From assembly GCA_949126835.1 (NCBI GenBank), contig OX421495.1, positions 2,679,508 to 2,743,507 on the forward strand: a stretch of DNA of 64,000 bases, read 5' to 3'. The DNA comes from Anisus vortex. Its lineage: Eukaryota; Mollusca; Gastropoda; Planorbidae. Shown here piece after piece: positions 1 to 9,965 of this stretch; the first letter of the stretch is position 1; each line of letters opens with the position of its first letter. Made by a program: the position numbers and the translations under genes. The notes under the pieces are model-generated. The model had not been told where the DNA came from. It made no database searches and was given only the letters and a program-made list of their open reading frames with translations.

Positions 1-268
1 ATGTTCCGCAAACTACGAATCGGAGCAAGCGAAATGTGCCCCTGCGAAACAGCTCCCGAAAATGCGGAGCATGTCTTTCAGACCTGCCCTCTGTATCTTT
101 CTACCCGGTCAGCCTTTTGGCCCCTGGGGGCTACCTTCAATGACAAACTGTTCGGTGGACTAGAGCAACTGACAGCCACGGCGCAGTTCATTACAACTAT
201 CGGACTTGTTGTCTGAATCCTCCCAATCATAACATTTGAGAACGAAGAAGAAGAAGAAGAAGAAGAAC
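1..268 (+). mobile_element. 3' end of a non-LTR retrotransposon (LINE) ORF2, truncated by window edge
   Basis: An open frame from base 1 to 216 encodes 71 aa ending at a TGA. It carries a cysteine/histidine knuckle (CPC ... EHVFQTCPLY) typical of the region after the reverse transcriptase domain in animal LINE ORF2 proteins. The frame is followed by a short 3' UTR and a GAA microsatellite at about 243-268, a common LINE tail. The RT domain would lie to the left of the window. Assignment to a LINE is firm; the clade is not certain. Confidence 0.75.
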
Positions 269-574
269 AAACCTCTACAATAAAATTGGAGCCATAGTCA
301 CTTGAAATGTATTTACAGGTCAGTGTTTGGGAAATATGGTTTTATAGATAAGTGAAAGCATATATCAATGGCGGGCGCTTTGCATCAAGAATTTTGTTTT
401 CGTGCTAAATCCATTCTTTTCAAGGATCAGTGAACATTCAAAAAGGGAAATTTAGAAGGATAAGGGGCAGAAACCTAAGAAACGCAGGGCGATTTTTGAT
501 GGCACGCTAAAGATTTTTTCATTGCGAGTCGAAACAACGTACACAAGCATAAGTGAAGGCTGAGTGTCAAACAA
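269..574. other. unassigned spacer
   Basis: No coding signal or recognisable element is seen between the LINE tail and the 25-bp array. Confidence 0.5.
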
Positions 575-1418
575 CATGAACAACCACGCTGGACGTCTAC
601 ATGAACAACCACGCTGGACGTCTACACGAACAACCACGCTGGACGTCTGCATGAACAACCACACTGGACGTCTGCATGAACAACCACGCTGGACGTCTAC
701 ATGAACAACCACGCTAGAGGTCAACATGAACAACCACGCTGGACGTCAACATGAACAACCACGCTGGACGTCTACATGAACAACCACGCTGGACGTCAAC
801 ATGAACAACCACGCTGGACGTCAACATAAACAACCACACTGGACGTCTACACGAACAACCACGCTGGACGTCAACATGAACAACCACGCTGGACGTCTAC
901 ATGAACAACCACGCTGGACGTCAACATGAGCAACCACGCTGGACGTCACCATGAACAACCACGCTGGACGTCTTTATCAACAACCACGCCTGACGTCTAC
1001 ATGAACAACCACGCTGGACGACAACATGAACAACCACGCTGGACGTCTACATGAACAACCACGCTGGACGTCAACATGAACAACCACGCTGGACGTCGAC
1101 ATGAACAACCACGCTGGACGTCAACATGAACAACCACGCTGGACGTCTACATGAACAACCACGCTGGACGTCTACATGAACAACCACGCTGGACGTCTAA
1201 ATGAACAACCACGCTGGACGTCTACATGAACAACCACGCTGGACGTCAACATGAACAACCACGCTGGACGTCTACATGAACAACCACGCTGGACGTCTAC
1301 ATGAACAACCACGCTGGACGTCTACATGAACAACCACGCTGGACGTCAACATGAACAACCACCCTGGACGTCTACATGAACAACCACGCTGGACGTCTAC
1401 ATGAACAACCACGCTGGA
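575..1418. repeat. 25-bp minisatellite, about 34 copies
   Basis: Unit ATGAACAACCACGCTGGACG plus TCWAC is repeated head to tail at a 25-bp period. Most variation is confined to the last five bases (TCTAC/TCAAC), with scattered single substitutions. No spacers, so not CRISPR-like. Open frames through it on both strands are repeat artefacts. Confidence 0.95.
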
Positions 1419-1472
1419 GTATGACTGTCCCAAGTTCGGGAAAGTTTGCTGTTCGGAGATCTCATAAATGGA

Positions 1473-1571
1473 TCTGTGATGACATCTGTGATGACATCTG
1501 TGATGACATCTGTTATGACATCTGTGATGACATCTGTGATGACATCTGTGATGACATCTGTGATGACATCT
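1473..1571. repeat. 12-bp minisatellite, about 8 copies
   Basis: Unit TGATGACATCTG repeats about eight times, with one TGT-to-TGTT-type variant near 1513. It reads as Cys-Asp-Asp-Ile on plus and His-His-Arg-Cys on minus, but only because the period is divisible by three. Confidence 0.92.
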
Positions 1572-2649
1572 ATTGTTCGTTTTACAGTTTCTCACCAATA
1601 TTGATTTACATGCAAGTCAAGTCTCGTGAACAAGACAGTGATACTGTATTTTTAAGATACTTGTTGTGTCCAAGATAAAGTCTGGAATTTTTTTTTATCA
1701 GCCTGGAACTAAGACGTTTCTTGCCGGAAAAAAAACACACCAATATTTTCGGAAAGGAAAGAGAACTGGCTGATGAAGATGGTGTTTCAGAATGACATAA
1801 TGAGTTTAACTTGCATTTAATAGGACAGGGTCAAACAGCACTTGAACTGTTTAGACACTGGAATGGATATGCGTTGAAACTAGACATATTTTGCCGTGAA
1901 ATTCATTTCAAAACATTTAAGTACTTCCCTAATTTAAGGCATATTCAACTTTAATAAACATTAAAAATTATAGATAGATGAGGTTTTTTTTCAGAAGCAC
2001 ATTGAAGCACTCAAAGCGAAGTGTTTTAACATAAAGCCAGATTTTCTAATTCATGGACACATGTATTTATACCTCACCAAGCTTGTCTTGCAAGCTCCCT
2101 AAGTTGAATTAACAAAAAACAACAGCAACAAATAATGGGCATTAAAATTTACCAAATTTTCCAAAAAAATCTGGAAGAATCCTGCTTACAAACGTCATCT
2201 ACATTTCTCAATTGCTAGGCGTTCGCGCCACTTTTGGCTTTTTTGGTTCAACCAAATAGTATAATAAGATGGACCACTTGCTTTAATATTTCTCCTATGT
2301 GATGACTTGAATGACTTCTTTTCGGAATTCCCGATTCCCTTTTGCACTGTACACTTCCGTTTTAATTAATCGCTATGATTTTCTCAATGAAAGATTAAAA
2401 TTGAAAACGAAAGTTGTATACAGCAGAAACATTTAGGAAGACGTAGGAGCGTAGAAGTCATTTAGGACAGCGTTATTGAATGTACACGGAAAAAGAACAT
2501 ATAAGCTCTAAAAATAGAGCCAGCGGTCCATCTTATTATAGTCTTTGATTCAACATACACTCGTGAACATATTTCTTTTATCTCAGATGAAAGCTGTTTT
2601 AAGTCTACGCCTAAAATACATTTGACCAATCAGAAGTTAATAAATATGT
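1572..2649. other. AT-rich non-coding sequence
   Basis: No gene, array or terminal repeat was recognised here. Stops are dense in all frames. Confidence 0.5.
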
Positions 2650-3245
2650 GCCTGACATTATCTTATCTTATACATTACAGACGCTCCTTATATAAAGAAG
2701 ATTATTGCGTCCTACGCTCATCCGTGGTTTGAGTCTATTCTTGCATTTTATTAATGTTTTGAATTATGTTAAATTTCTGTTTTTTCCTTGTTTGTTCAGG
2801 TAACCTATTCCATGTCCTGATGCCACCCTGGAAGAAATAGCACTAATATGTATTTGTTCTCGCATAAGGGATAAGGAATTGGTTTTTCTCGTAATGTTTA
2901 TCTGAACATTGCAATAGATCAATAGATTGTTATTTAGTTGTATTTCTAAATTGGAATTAATGCCTTATGTATTATGACTACTTTACTCTTTGCCCTTCTG
3001 TCCTCTAGTGCAGGTGTCGGCAACAGTTTGATTATAGTGTGCCAAAGTAGAATTTCTATTTCATTCGGCGTGCCAACAGTCTAAAATTCAATCTGCTGTA
3101 GCAATTAATTTCTTGTAGATGAAACTTGCATTGCGTTATTGTGGGTCTTCCGCGTTCCAGTGAAAAGGACTCTGCGTGCCAAGTTCTGCACGCGTGCCAT
3201 AGGTTGCCGATCCATGCTCTAGTGTTTCTAGGTCTAGTGATTTGA
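2650..3245 (-). mobile_element. 5'-truncated LINE 3' fragment, interrupted by a MITE
   Basis: It matches the better preserved copy at 8203-8600 on the minus strand. Shared blocks include the region that encodes the FFPSGIRAWNGLP-like motif in that copy, and the terminal TAAGA-type tail (TTATCTTATC on plus near 2660). A hAT-type MITE at 3011-3216 splits it, with the LINE sequence CTCTAGTG duplicated on both sides. Confidence 0.7.
3003..3224. mobile_element. hAT-type MITE with perfect 8-bp TSD
   Basis: The element runs 3011-3216 (206 bp), from CAGGTGTCGGCAAC to GGTTGCCGATCCATG, imperfect terminal inverted repeats of the CAGGGGTCGGCAACC family. Target duplication CTCTAGTG occurs at 3003-3010 and 3217-3224. 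No coding capacity. Confidence 0.9.
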
Positions 3246-3249
3246 CTAT

Positions 3250-4710
3250 TGGCTTAAATAATTCTAGAACAATCTTCAAGGTCAAGGCGCGTATTAATTA
3301 ATACTCACCAATTACATTCAATCGTTTTTTTTTAAAGAATACATATATTCTAGAACAAATGTATTTATTTTATTTGCTTTAAGAAATATAACAAGCTTAA
3401 ATACTTGCATTATATTATGTAATTTTTGTTATCATTAAAAATTCCTTAAATCAATAAAAAAAATACTATAAAAGTTCTGTACAATTGTTTAACGAAAAAT
3501 AATAGAATACATCTAATTACATCTATAACTAAACATCCTAATACTGGATGTGTATAAAGAAATAAAAATTAATTAATTATATTACATATATTAAAGAACA
3601 TAACTTGTTTGGCATCACTATACTCAATTGGGACACCGTAATAACAATTTAAGGGAGATAATTAACCCGCTTTCTTTGTTTTAATATTTTTAATGTTTTT
3701 CTTACTTTTCTTTATCAGCTAATAAATAGTTAACAATGTATAACTTTAAAATGTTCAAAAAAGTTAAACGATAGTTGCAAATTATTTAAATATTATAAGA
3801 CAAATCATTTTGTATGTACATTTATGAACATTACATTAACAACTCAGTCCTTATGATCATTATGGATCTGTTGTATATATTTTATCCATTACATTATTAC
3901 ATAATCGGCCAAAAGATAAGATTTATATCCGAAAGGGATATAACAATTGAAGCTAGATGTACATAATTTCTACCAAACTTTGGTTCATTTATCTTCATAT
4001 TATGTTGTTTTAAATATCTTACAGTTAATAATGGATTGTTACGTTTATTATATGTTTAAATTAATTAAAATATGTATGGATGCTAAGCAAGAATGTCAAA
4101 TAAAAAAGAATGAATGAATTTAAATTTAAAGTTAGTTACAATATTAGCGTAAATTAAATCTTGCCTATCTCCCCCCCCCCCCCCCCCCTCTCATATCTCG
4201 CCAATCTAAATAATTGTAGAGGTACCCACTTGGTTACAATCATCCTATTTTCGATAGCCCCCCCCCCCCCCCCCCCACCCCTCACAAAGACTCCCGAACA
4301 TAAATGAATTTCTATTGCTCTACTCCTTTTTCTCTGGTTTTGTTGTAATAAAATTAATAACATAAAATTAAAATTTCCTCTATTCCTTCCCCAATGTAAA
4401 CTTGTATAATTTCTACTTTATACAATCAGATATATATATGTTATGTATAAGATGCATGTACACTATTGAAGTATGATACGAAAGTAACGAATGAATGGAA
4501 AACTATGTCAAATAAACAGAATGAATGGATGTGAAAGTCTAAACCTAACTACAACAACTACATAAATTATCTAAATTTGTTTAAATACTCTATGTTGTCT
4601 TCTATCCTTTAGAATTGTAAAAATTGCAATAAATGTCTTCTATCCTTCCTCTTAATGTACAAATATATGAATGTTATTGTACATGTAAAAAGTGTCAATA
4701 AACATTGTTG

Positions 4711-4751
<41 letters not shown>

Positions 4752-4760
4752 TTTATATCA
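3250..4760. other. AT-rich stretch ending in a poly(A) tract
   Basis: No coding exon seen. GTCAAATAAA-like ends recur near 4095 and 4507, and GTCAATAAACATTGTTG precedes a run of about 35 A at 4713-4749, so this looks like the polyadenylated 3' UTR of one or more nested retroelements on plus. Two poly(C) tracts of about 17 lie near 4171 and 4259. The interior near 3645-3800 resembles that of the hAT element at 19029-19658. Confidence 0.45.
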
Positions 4761-4819
4761 TAATAAAACTTTACAGAATTAGCAGTTGTTAGAATGAAAT
4801 CTTGACAAGCAAATCAATG

Positions 4820-5038
4820 TTATAGGACAGGGATCGACAATCTTCTGATAAAGCGTTCCGACGTGGAACTGTAAGACATTCAGCGTGCCAACAGCCTAAC
4901 AGTCATCCTTCTTTATCACTCAATTTATTGTAGAAGAGACTTGAAGAGCCTTTTGAGAGTCTCTCGCGTGCCATTGAAAATCAATCTGCGTGCCAAGTGT
5001 GGCACGCGAGTCGTAGGTTGCCGACCCCTGTTATAGGC
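4820..5038. mobile_element. hAT-type MITE with 8-bp TSD
   Basis: Element 4828-5030 runs from CAGGGATCGACAATC to GGTTGCCGACCCCTG. Flanks TTATAGGA and TTATAGGC are an 8-bp target duplication with one mismatch. Same family as 3011, 7938, 13118, 33238 and 63506. Confidence 0.9.
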
Positions 5039-5424
5039 CAATGACATAAGCAATATTGTCTGTTTTTACTATAAAAACAACAATAACAATAATAATAACA
5101 ACAATAATAATAATATGACAATTTCAAGAAATGGGATATGGACACAAAAAAACAACAACAAACAAGATATCTTTGTGACGCGGACTGAAGGTCAACCTAA
5201 CCTGCAATAGGTTATATTGACCTAATATTATTAGGTTGACGCATTTGATTGTACTGTTTAATAGAGGGGCGGGCTGTGGGGAGGGGGGGCTGGGAGAGGA
5301 GAAGGGCAATGCACAACTCACAGACACACATACAAAACCCAACGATTTACTGCCGTTATGAGAACGGGGGAGGGGGGGCCTATAGAAAAACAAAACACGT
5401 GACCTACCAGAGAAGAAGAGAAAT

Positions 5425-5730
5425 AAATAAGAGACAGGATAATTTTTGAGAATATATTTCTGGACATTCTGAAAAGATAAGAGACAGGATAATTTTTGAG
5501 AATATATTTCTGGACATTCTGAAAAGATAAGAGACAGGATAATTTTTGAGAATATATTTCTGGACATTCTGAAAAGATAAGAGACAGGATAGTTTTTGAG
5601 AATATATTTCTGCACATTCTGAAAAGATAAGAGACAGGATAGTTTTTGAGAATATATTTCTGGACATTCTGAAAAGATAAGAGACAGGATAGTTTTTGAG
5701 AATATATTTCTGGACATTCTGAAAAGATAA
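5425..5730. repeat. 50-bp tandem repeat, about 6 copies
   Basis: The unit, beginning GATAAGAGACAGGATARTTT, recurs at 5431, 5481, 5531, 5581, 5631 and 5681, almost without divergence. The first three copies have A and the last three G at one site. Long minus-strand open frames here are repeat artefacts. Confidence 0.95.
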
Positions 5731-5783
5731 TTGGCGGTGGCCGATTGGGCAGCGCGTTTGGCTGGCGTACCGAAGGTCCTGGG

Positions 5784-7678
5784 TAGGGATGTTAAGACCG
5801 TTGTTTTTTTCCAAAACCGGTTTTCGGTTCTATAAAAACATTAATGCAAACCTCATTGAAGTCATCAAGAAACTGTACAACAGAGCAACTAGCGCAGTAC
5901 TCTTCAACAGCTAGCAGGGAGATTGGTTCAAAACCACTGTTGGTGTTAGACAAGGATGTCCACTTTCCCTCATCCTCTTCAACCTCTTCCTTGTAAGGAT
6001 TATGTCAGATATACTAGAAGACCACGTCGGAACAGTCAGCTTAGGCGGGCGAATTATAACCAACTTACGTTTCGCCGATGACATTGACGGCCTAGCTGGC
6101 AGCGAGGATGAATTAAAAGAATTCACTGCTAAACTAGAGAAAACATCAGAGGCGTATGGTATGGAAATCAATGCAGAAAAGACCAAGGTCATGGCAAATA
6201 GAACATTCACAAGCGAAACTCGGATTAACGGGCAAAAAGTCGAAGAGGTCTCCGCCTTCAAATATCTAGGGGCCATAATATCCGACGAAGGCTCAAAGCC
6301 AGAAATTCTTGCCAGAATGGCCCAGACAACCGCAGCGCTGAGTAAACTTACCGGTAAACACATCTGGAAAAGCAAGAAATTCTCTCTCAGATCAAAGATT
6401 CGACTAATGCGCTCTCTGGCGACGTCGGTCTTATTGTATGGATGCGAGGCTTGGACACTCACTGCAGACCTCCAAAGAAGAATCAGTGCGCTAGAGATGA
6501 GATGTTACCGCAAGATATTGAACATCTCCTATACAGAGCATATCACAAACGAAGTGGTCCGCAGTGAAACAGCTGCTGTCATCGGCCCACACGAGGACCT
6601 TCTCACCACAATTAAGAAGAAAAAACTGAGATGGTATGGACACGTAGCAAGATCTGGAGGTCTTTCAAAGACTATAATGCAAGGCACAGTCCAGGGAGGA
6701 AGAAAAAGAGGCAGGCAAAAGAAGAGATGGGAAGAAAACCGGCCTGTCGTTCATCGAATCCCAAAGGGCATCCCAGGACCGGAACAAATGGCAAGAGATT
6801 GTTAACAGTCAACGATGGTGCCCCAACGACCCACCCACGGGTGGTGCAAGTGAAGGTGAAAACCGGTTTAAACCCGGATTTCAGCCCCCCCCCCCCCCCC
6901 CGCAATGTCACAAGTCACAGGCCGGAAAAGCCAAATGTGCATAGTTTTGTAGGCATATTTGAAAAAAAAGCTTACTTCAAACTTAATTAGATTAGTGTTT
7001 GCAGGGCGTTCAAGTGGTTAATTTGTGTGAATACAATATGATTTTGTACTCTTTACCATAAAAATCTTTAGAACTAAATAAAATCTGGGCTAATTGATTC
7101 AAACAGATAATAGCTTTCAACTTTTCAATAGTGATAATCAAATTACCGATTATCGTTGACCATAATATTAAGAAGCAATTAAAGAGGCATATATGGTAAC
7201 TTGTAAAATAATGTATTGAAAGGTTTCGCGTAGCACAAATCAAAAGAATGTGTATTTAATCATGCCGTTAATAATAAAGCACAGACGCGGTGCCTAGATG
7301 AATTGTTCAGGGTCACTGGGAAGGGCTAGTTTGCGTCTCTCCATTGAGTACATCAAAGAGCAGCGCACATCTAGAAGATGTAACTGTAATTTAACAATTG
7401 GTGTGATGTTGTTTTTATCGCAAGCCATAGTTGGTATTTGGAAACACAATATCTAAGACTAAATAGTGTTAGCAAGGCATTTCAGGAATTGTTTTGTGCG
7501 AATCCAACATTATTTACTAAAAATATTTCCATTAGAACCCCAAAAAGGGTCTTCTACTTGAAGTAATGATTACCTTCCATCTTCCAGCCAACAAACCGAA
7601 ATCCGGTTTTGAAAATCAAAACTGGTTTTCAGTTTCAAAACCGGAATCCGGTATTCCGGTTTTCGTTTAACATCCTAC
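5784..7678. mobile_element. hAT-like non-autonomous element inserted in the SINE
   Basis: Ends TAGGGATGTTAA and TTAACATCCTAC are inverted repeats. Flanks GTCCTGGG (5776-5783) and GTCCTGTG (7679-7686) fit an 8-bp target duplication with one mismatch. Subterminal AACCGG/CCGGTT motifs recur at both ends (5815-5830, 6860-6875, 7597-7665). It carries a LINE fragment but no visible transposase. Confidence 0.75.
5845..6840 (+). pseudogene. LINE ORF2 reverse transcriptase fragment, frameshifted
   Basis: Translation from about 5847 gives the RT palm (VIKKLYNRATSAV, then VGVRQGCPLS), broken by a TAG stop near 5911. A long frame at 6002-6805 follows with RT motif FADDI at about residues 25-29, the FKYLGAIIS block and the LRWYGHVAR/GRKRGRQKKRWEE block typical of animal endonuclease-reverse transcriptase LINEs. 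Near 6735 the family's expected C-terminus continues in another frame (TGLSFIESQRASQDRNKWQE), so a frameshift is present. The endonuclease and the N-terminal part of RT are absent. It lies inside the hAT-like element. It is a dead copy. Confidence 0.88.
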
Positions 7679-7929
7679 GTCCTGTGTTTGAATTCTGGTG
7701 AAGACTAGTATTTTGTCCAGGGTCTGGAGGGTCTACCCAGCTCTGATGGGTACCTGACCTTAGGGTAAAGTAAAGACATAGTACTTAGTATGCCGTGGCC
7801 ACAGAAACTGGCGAAAGCTGCTTCTCCGGCCCCATGGATTAATTTGGTCCTACGGGATACTTTACTTGATTTTATTTACTTATTGATGTTTACCTTAGTT
7901 CAGCTTTTTTATATACACAATATACAATT

Positions 7930-8139
7930 ACACAGACCAGGGGTCGGCACCCTTTTGCTAATAGTGTGCCAAGTTGGATTTCTAATTCATTCGGCGTGCC
8001 AACAGCCGAAAAGTCATCCTGTACTAGCACTCAATTTCTTGTACAAGATACTTGACTTTTGTTTGAAATTTGAATTTTTCAGTCCTCCGCTTGCCAAGTT
8101 TGGCGCGCTTGCCATAGGTTGCTGACTACTGACATAGAC
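7930..8139. mobile_element. hAT-type MITE with 8-bp TSD
   Basis: Element 7938-8131 runs from CAGGGGTCGGCACCC to GGTTGCTGACTACTG. Flanks ACACAGAC and ACATAGAC differ at one base. Confidence 0.88.
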
Positions 8140-8202
8140 GGCAGTGGCGGAGAATAAGATAATAGTAGAGGGGGGAATTCAGTATATGTTGTATTTAAAT
8201 AT

Positions 8203-8600
8203 TTGTTATCTTATCTTATCTTATACATTACCGAAGCTCCTTCTATAAAGAAGATTATTGCGTCCTACGCTCATCCGTGGTCCGAGTCTAGTCTTGCATT
8301 TTTATTAATGTTTGAAATGATGTTAAGTTACTGGTTTTCCTGGTTTGTTCAGGCAACCCATTCCATGCCCGAATGCCACTCGGGAAGAAAGAGTACTTAT
8401 GTACATTTGTTCTCGCATAAGGGACAAGGAAAGTGTTTTTGTCTTTATGTTTATCTGAGCTTTGCAACAGGTTGTTATTGTGTTGTATTTCTAAATTAGA
8501 GTTTAATGCCTTATGTATTATTACTACTTTACTCTTTGCCCCTCTGCCCTCTAGTGTTTCTAGGTTTAGTGATTTAACTATTGGTGTTACTCTTGTCATT
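8203..8600 (-). mobile_element. 5'-truncated LINE, C-terminal ORF2 and 3' tail
   Basis: A minus-strand frame at 8599-8288 encodes about 100 aa with YSFFPSGIRAWNGLPEQ followed by a LTSFQTLI block, the conserved end of Jockey/CR1-type LINE ORF2 proteins. Downstream on minus comes a short UTR and a TAAGA repeat tail (TTATCTTATCTTATCTTATA on plus). It is the best preserved of several same-orientation copies (2650, 30370, 58670). Confidence 0.85.
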
Positions 8601-8741
8601 TGTGAATATTAGCCAGTAATGAACCTTGCAGCTCTTTTCTGAATTCGAGCTCATTGTTTTTTTTCTCTTTAATTTTTAACTAGATTAAATATTGATTTTT
8701 CATGGGTACTATTGTTTGAGATGGGTTTTGTAATGTTCTCA

Positions 8742-8929
8742 GATACCGCACTAGAACAGTGTATTCGGATACCGGACTAGAACAGTGTATTCGGATACCG
8801 GACTAGAACAGTGTATTCGGATACCGGACTAGACCAGTGTATTCGGATACTGGACTAGAACAGTGTATTCGGATACCGGACTAGAACAGTGTATTCGGAT
8901 ACCGGACTAGAACAGTGTATTCGGATATG
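8742..8929. repeat. 26-bp minisatellite, about 7 copies
   Basis: Units beginning GATACCGGACTAGAACAGTG start at 8742, 8768, 8794, 8820, 8846, 8872 and 8898, an exact 26-bp register with three single-base variants. Confidence 0.95.
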
Positions 8930-9734
8930 GAAAGATATATCACCGAAATAACGGTTTTTGGCAAGCCTTAGTTCAAAACCTGCACAAAACATGGTTGTGG
9001 CTAATTTAGAACCTTTGAACCCTAAAACTGATGTCCGTAGTTTTGTACGTTGTCAGTTTTTGATGGATCATTTAAATGGCTAATTGATGCTGTCAACACT
9101 GATGAATCAAGCTTAATTAATTAGCACCAAATTAATATCTCGAAGAGTCCTAATTAAGTCATATTTGCAACATAAACTTGTATTGACCTAAATAAGCTTA
9201 GGAGTGCGCACGCAACAGGAAATGTTTGTGGCGACACCATATATTGAATTCAAATAAATCTTTATCATAACTAGTAGACATGCCCGTTAAAATGACGGAG
9301 AAACGAATGAATATGACTACAACGTTTCTTTCGGTATTTAGTTTTTTGTTCTCGTTTATTGTTCCCGGTCGCCATGGCAACACCAACATGTTTTCTCAAA
9401 GTCCATACAACTTTCTATTACGCATTCTCTTTTGTATTCTCAAAATTTGAAAATTTTCTTTCTGCACCAAAACTTATACAAGTCAGGCAAGTGGTGTAGT
9501 TTGCTGGTTGTTGTTGCATAGCGATACATTCTAAATATTCTAATTATGTTTTTGATTATGCCTTTATGGTACTGATGTACTTTGTGGCAAAAAAAATATT
9601 GTTCATTGTAGCTACTTATTATCGACCAGTGAAGTTGAACGTTATTATTGTTTATATGATGAAGCATTAAATTCTTCTGTAAACGTTCGTCGAGTGGCTT
9701 GAGTGTATTATTTCATAGTGACCATAGGCTGGAC
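8930..9734. other. non-coding spacer with one dispersed repeat
   Basis: No coding exon seen. The stretch ATGCCCGTTAAAATGACGGA at about 9281 recurs at about 11379 and ends in the same GAAACGAATGA, so it is part of a dispersed repeat. Confidence 0.5.
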
Positions 9735-9965
9735 AGACAACTATAACAACACAGTTTGAACAATATGACAACACAACTTGCACACTATAAGAAATTGTTT
9801 AACAACATAACTTGTTTGCTTTAACAGCATAACTTGTTCACTATAACAACATAACTTGTTCACTATAACAACATAACTTGTTCACTATAACAACATAACT
9901 TGTTCGCTTTAACAGCATAACTTGTTCACTATAACAACATACATTGATTACTATAACAACAAACA
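9735..9965. repeat. 22-bp degenerate tandem repeat
   Basis: Units of the form ACAACATAACTTGTTCACTATA recur about ten times, better preserved in the middle (9800-9930) than at the edges. Confidence 0.88.

Larger units (their letters stand above)
5738..7860 (+). mobile_element. tRNA-derived SINE split by a nested insertion
   Basis: The SINE head lies at about 5738-5783 (GGCTGGCGTACCGAAGGTCC). The remainder resumes at 7679 with GTCCTGTGTTTGAATTCTGG, the B-box region, and continues through the family-specific body (TCTACCCAGCTCTGATGGGT, ATGCCGTGGCCACAGAAACT) to about 7860. An intact relative is at 57036-57300, which shows that the 5784-7678 block is an insertion. Confidence 0.85.

Noticed and set aside
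1272..1678. Open frames on both strands through the 25-bp and 12-bp arrays
   Set aside because: Frames arise from the repeat units; no start context or conserved domain.
5124..5814. Minus-strand frames of up to 197 codons
   Set aside because: They are translations of the 50-bp tandem repeat.
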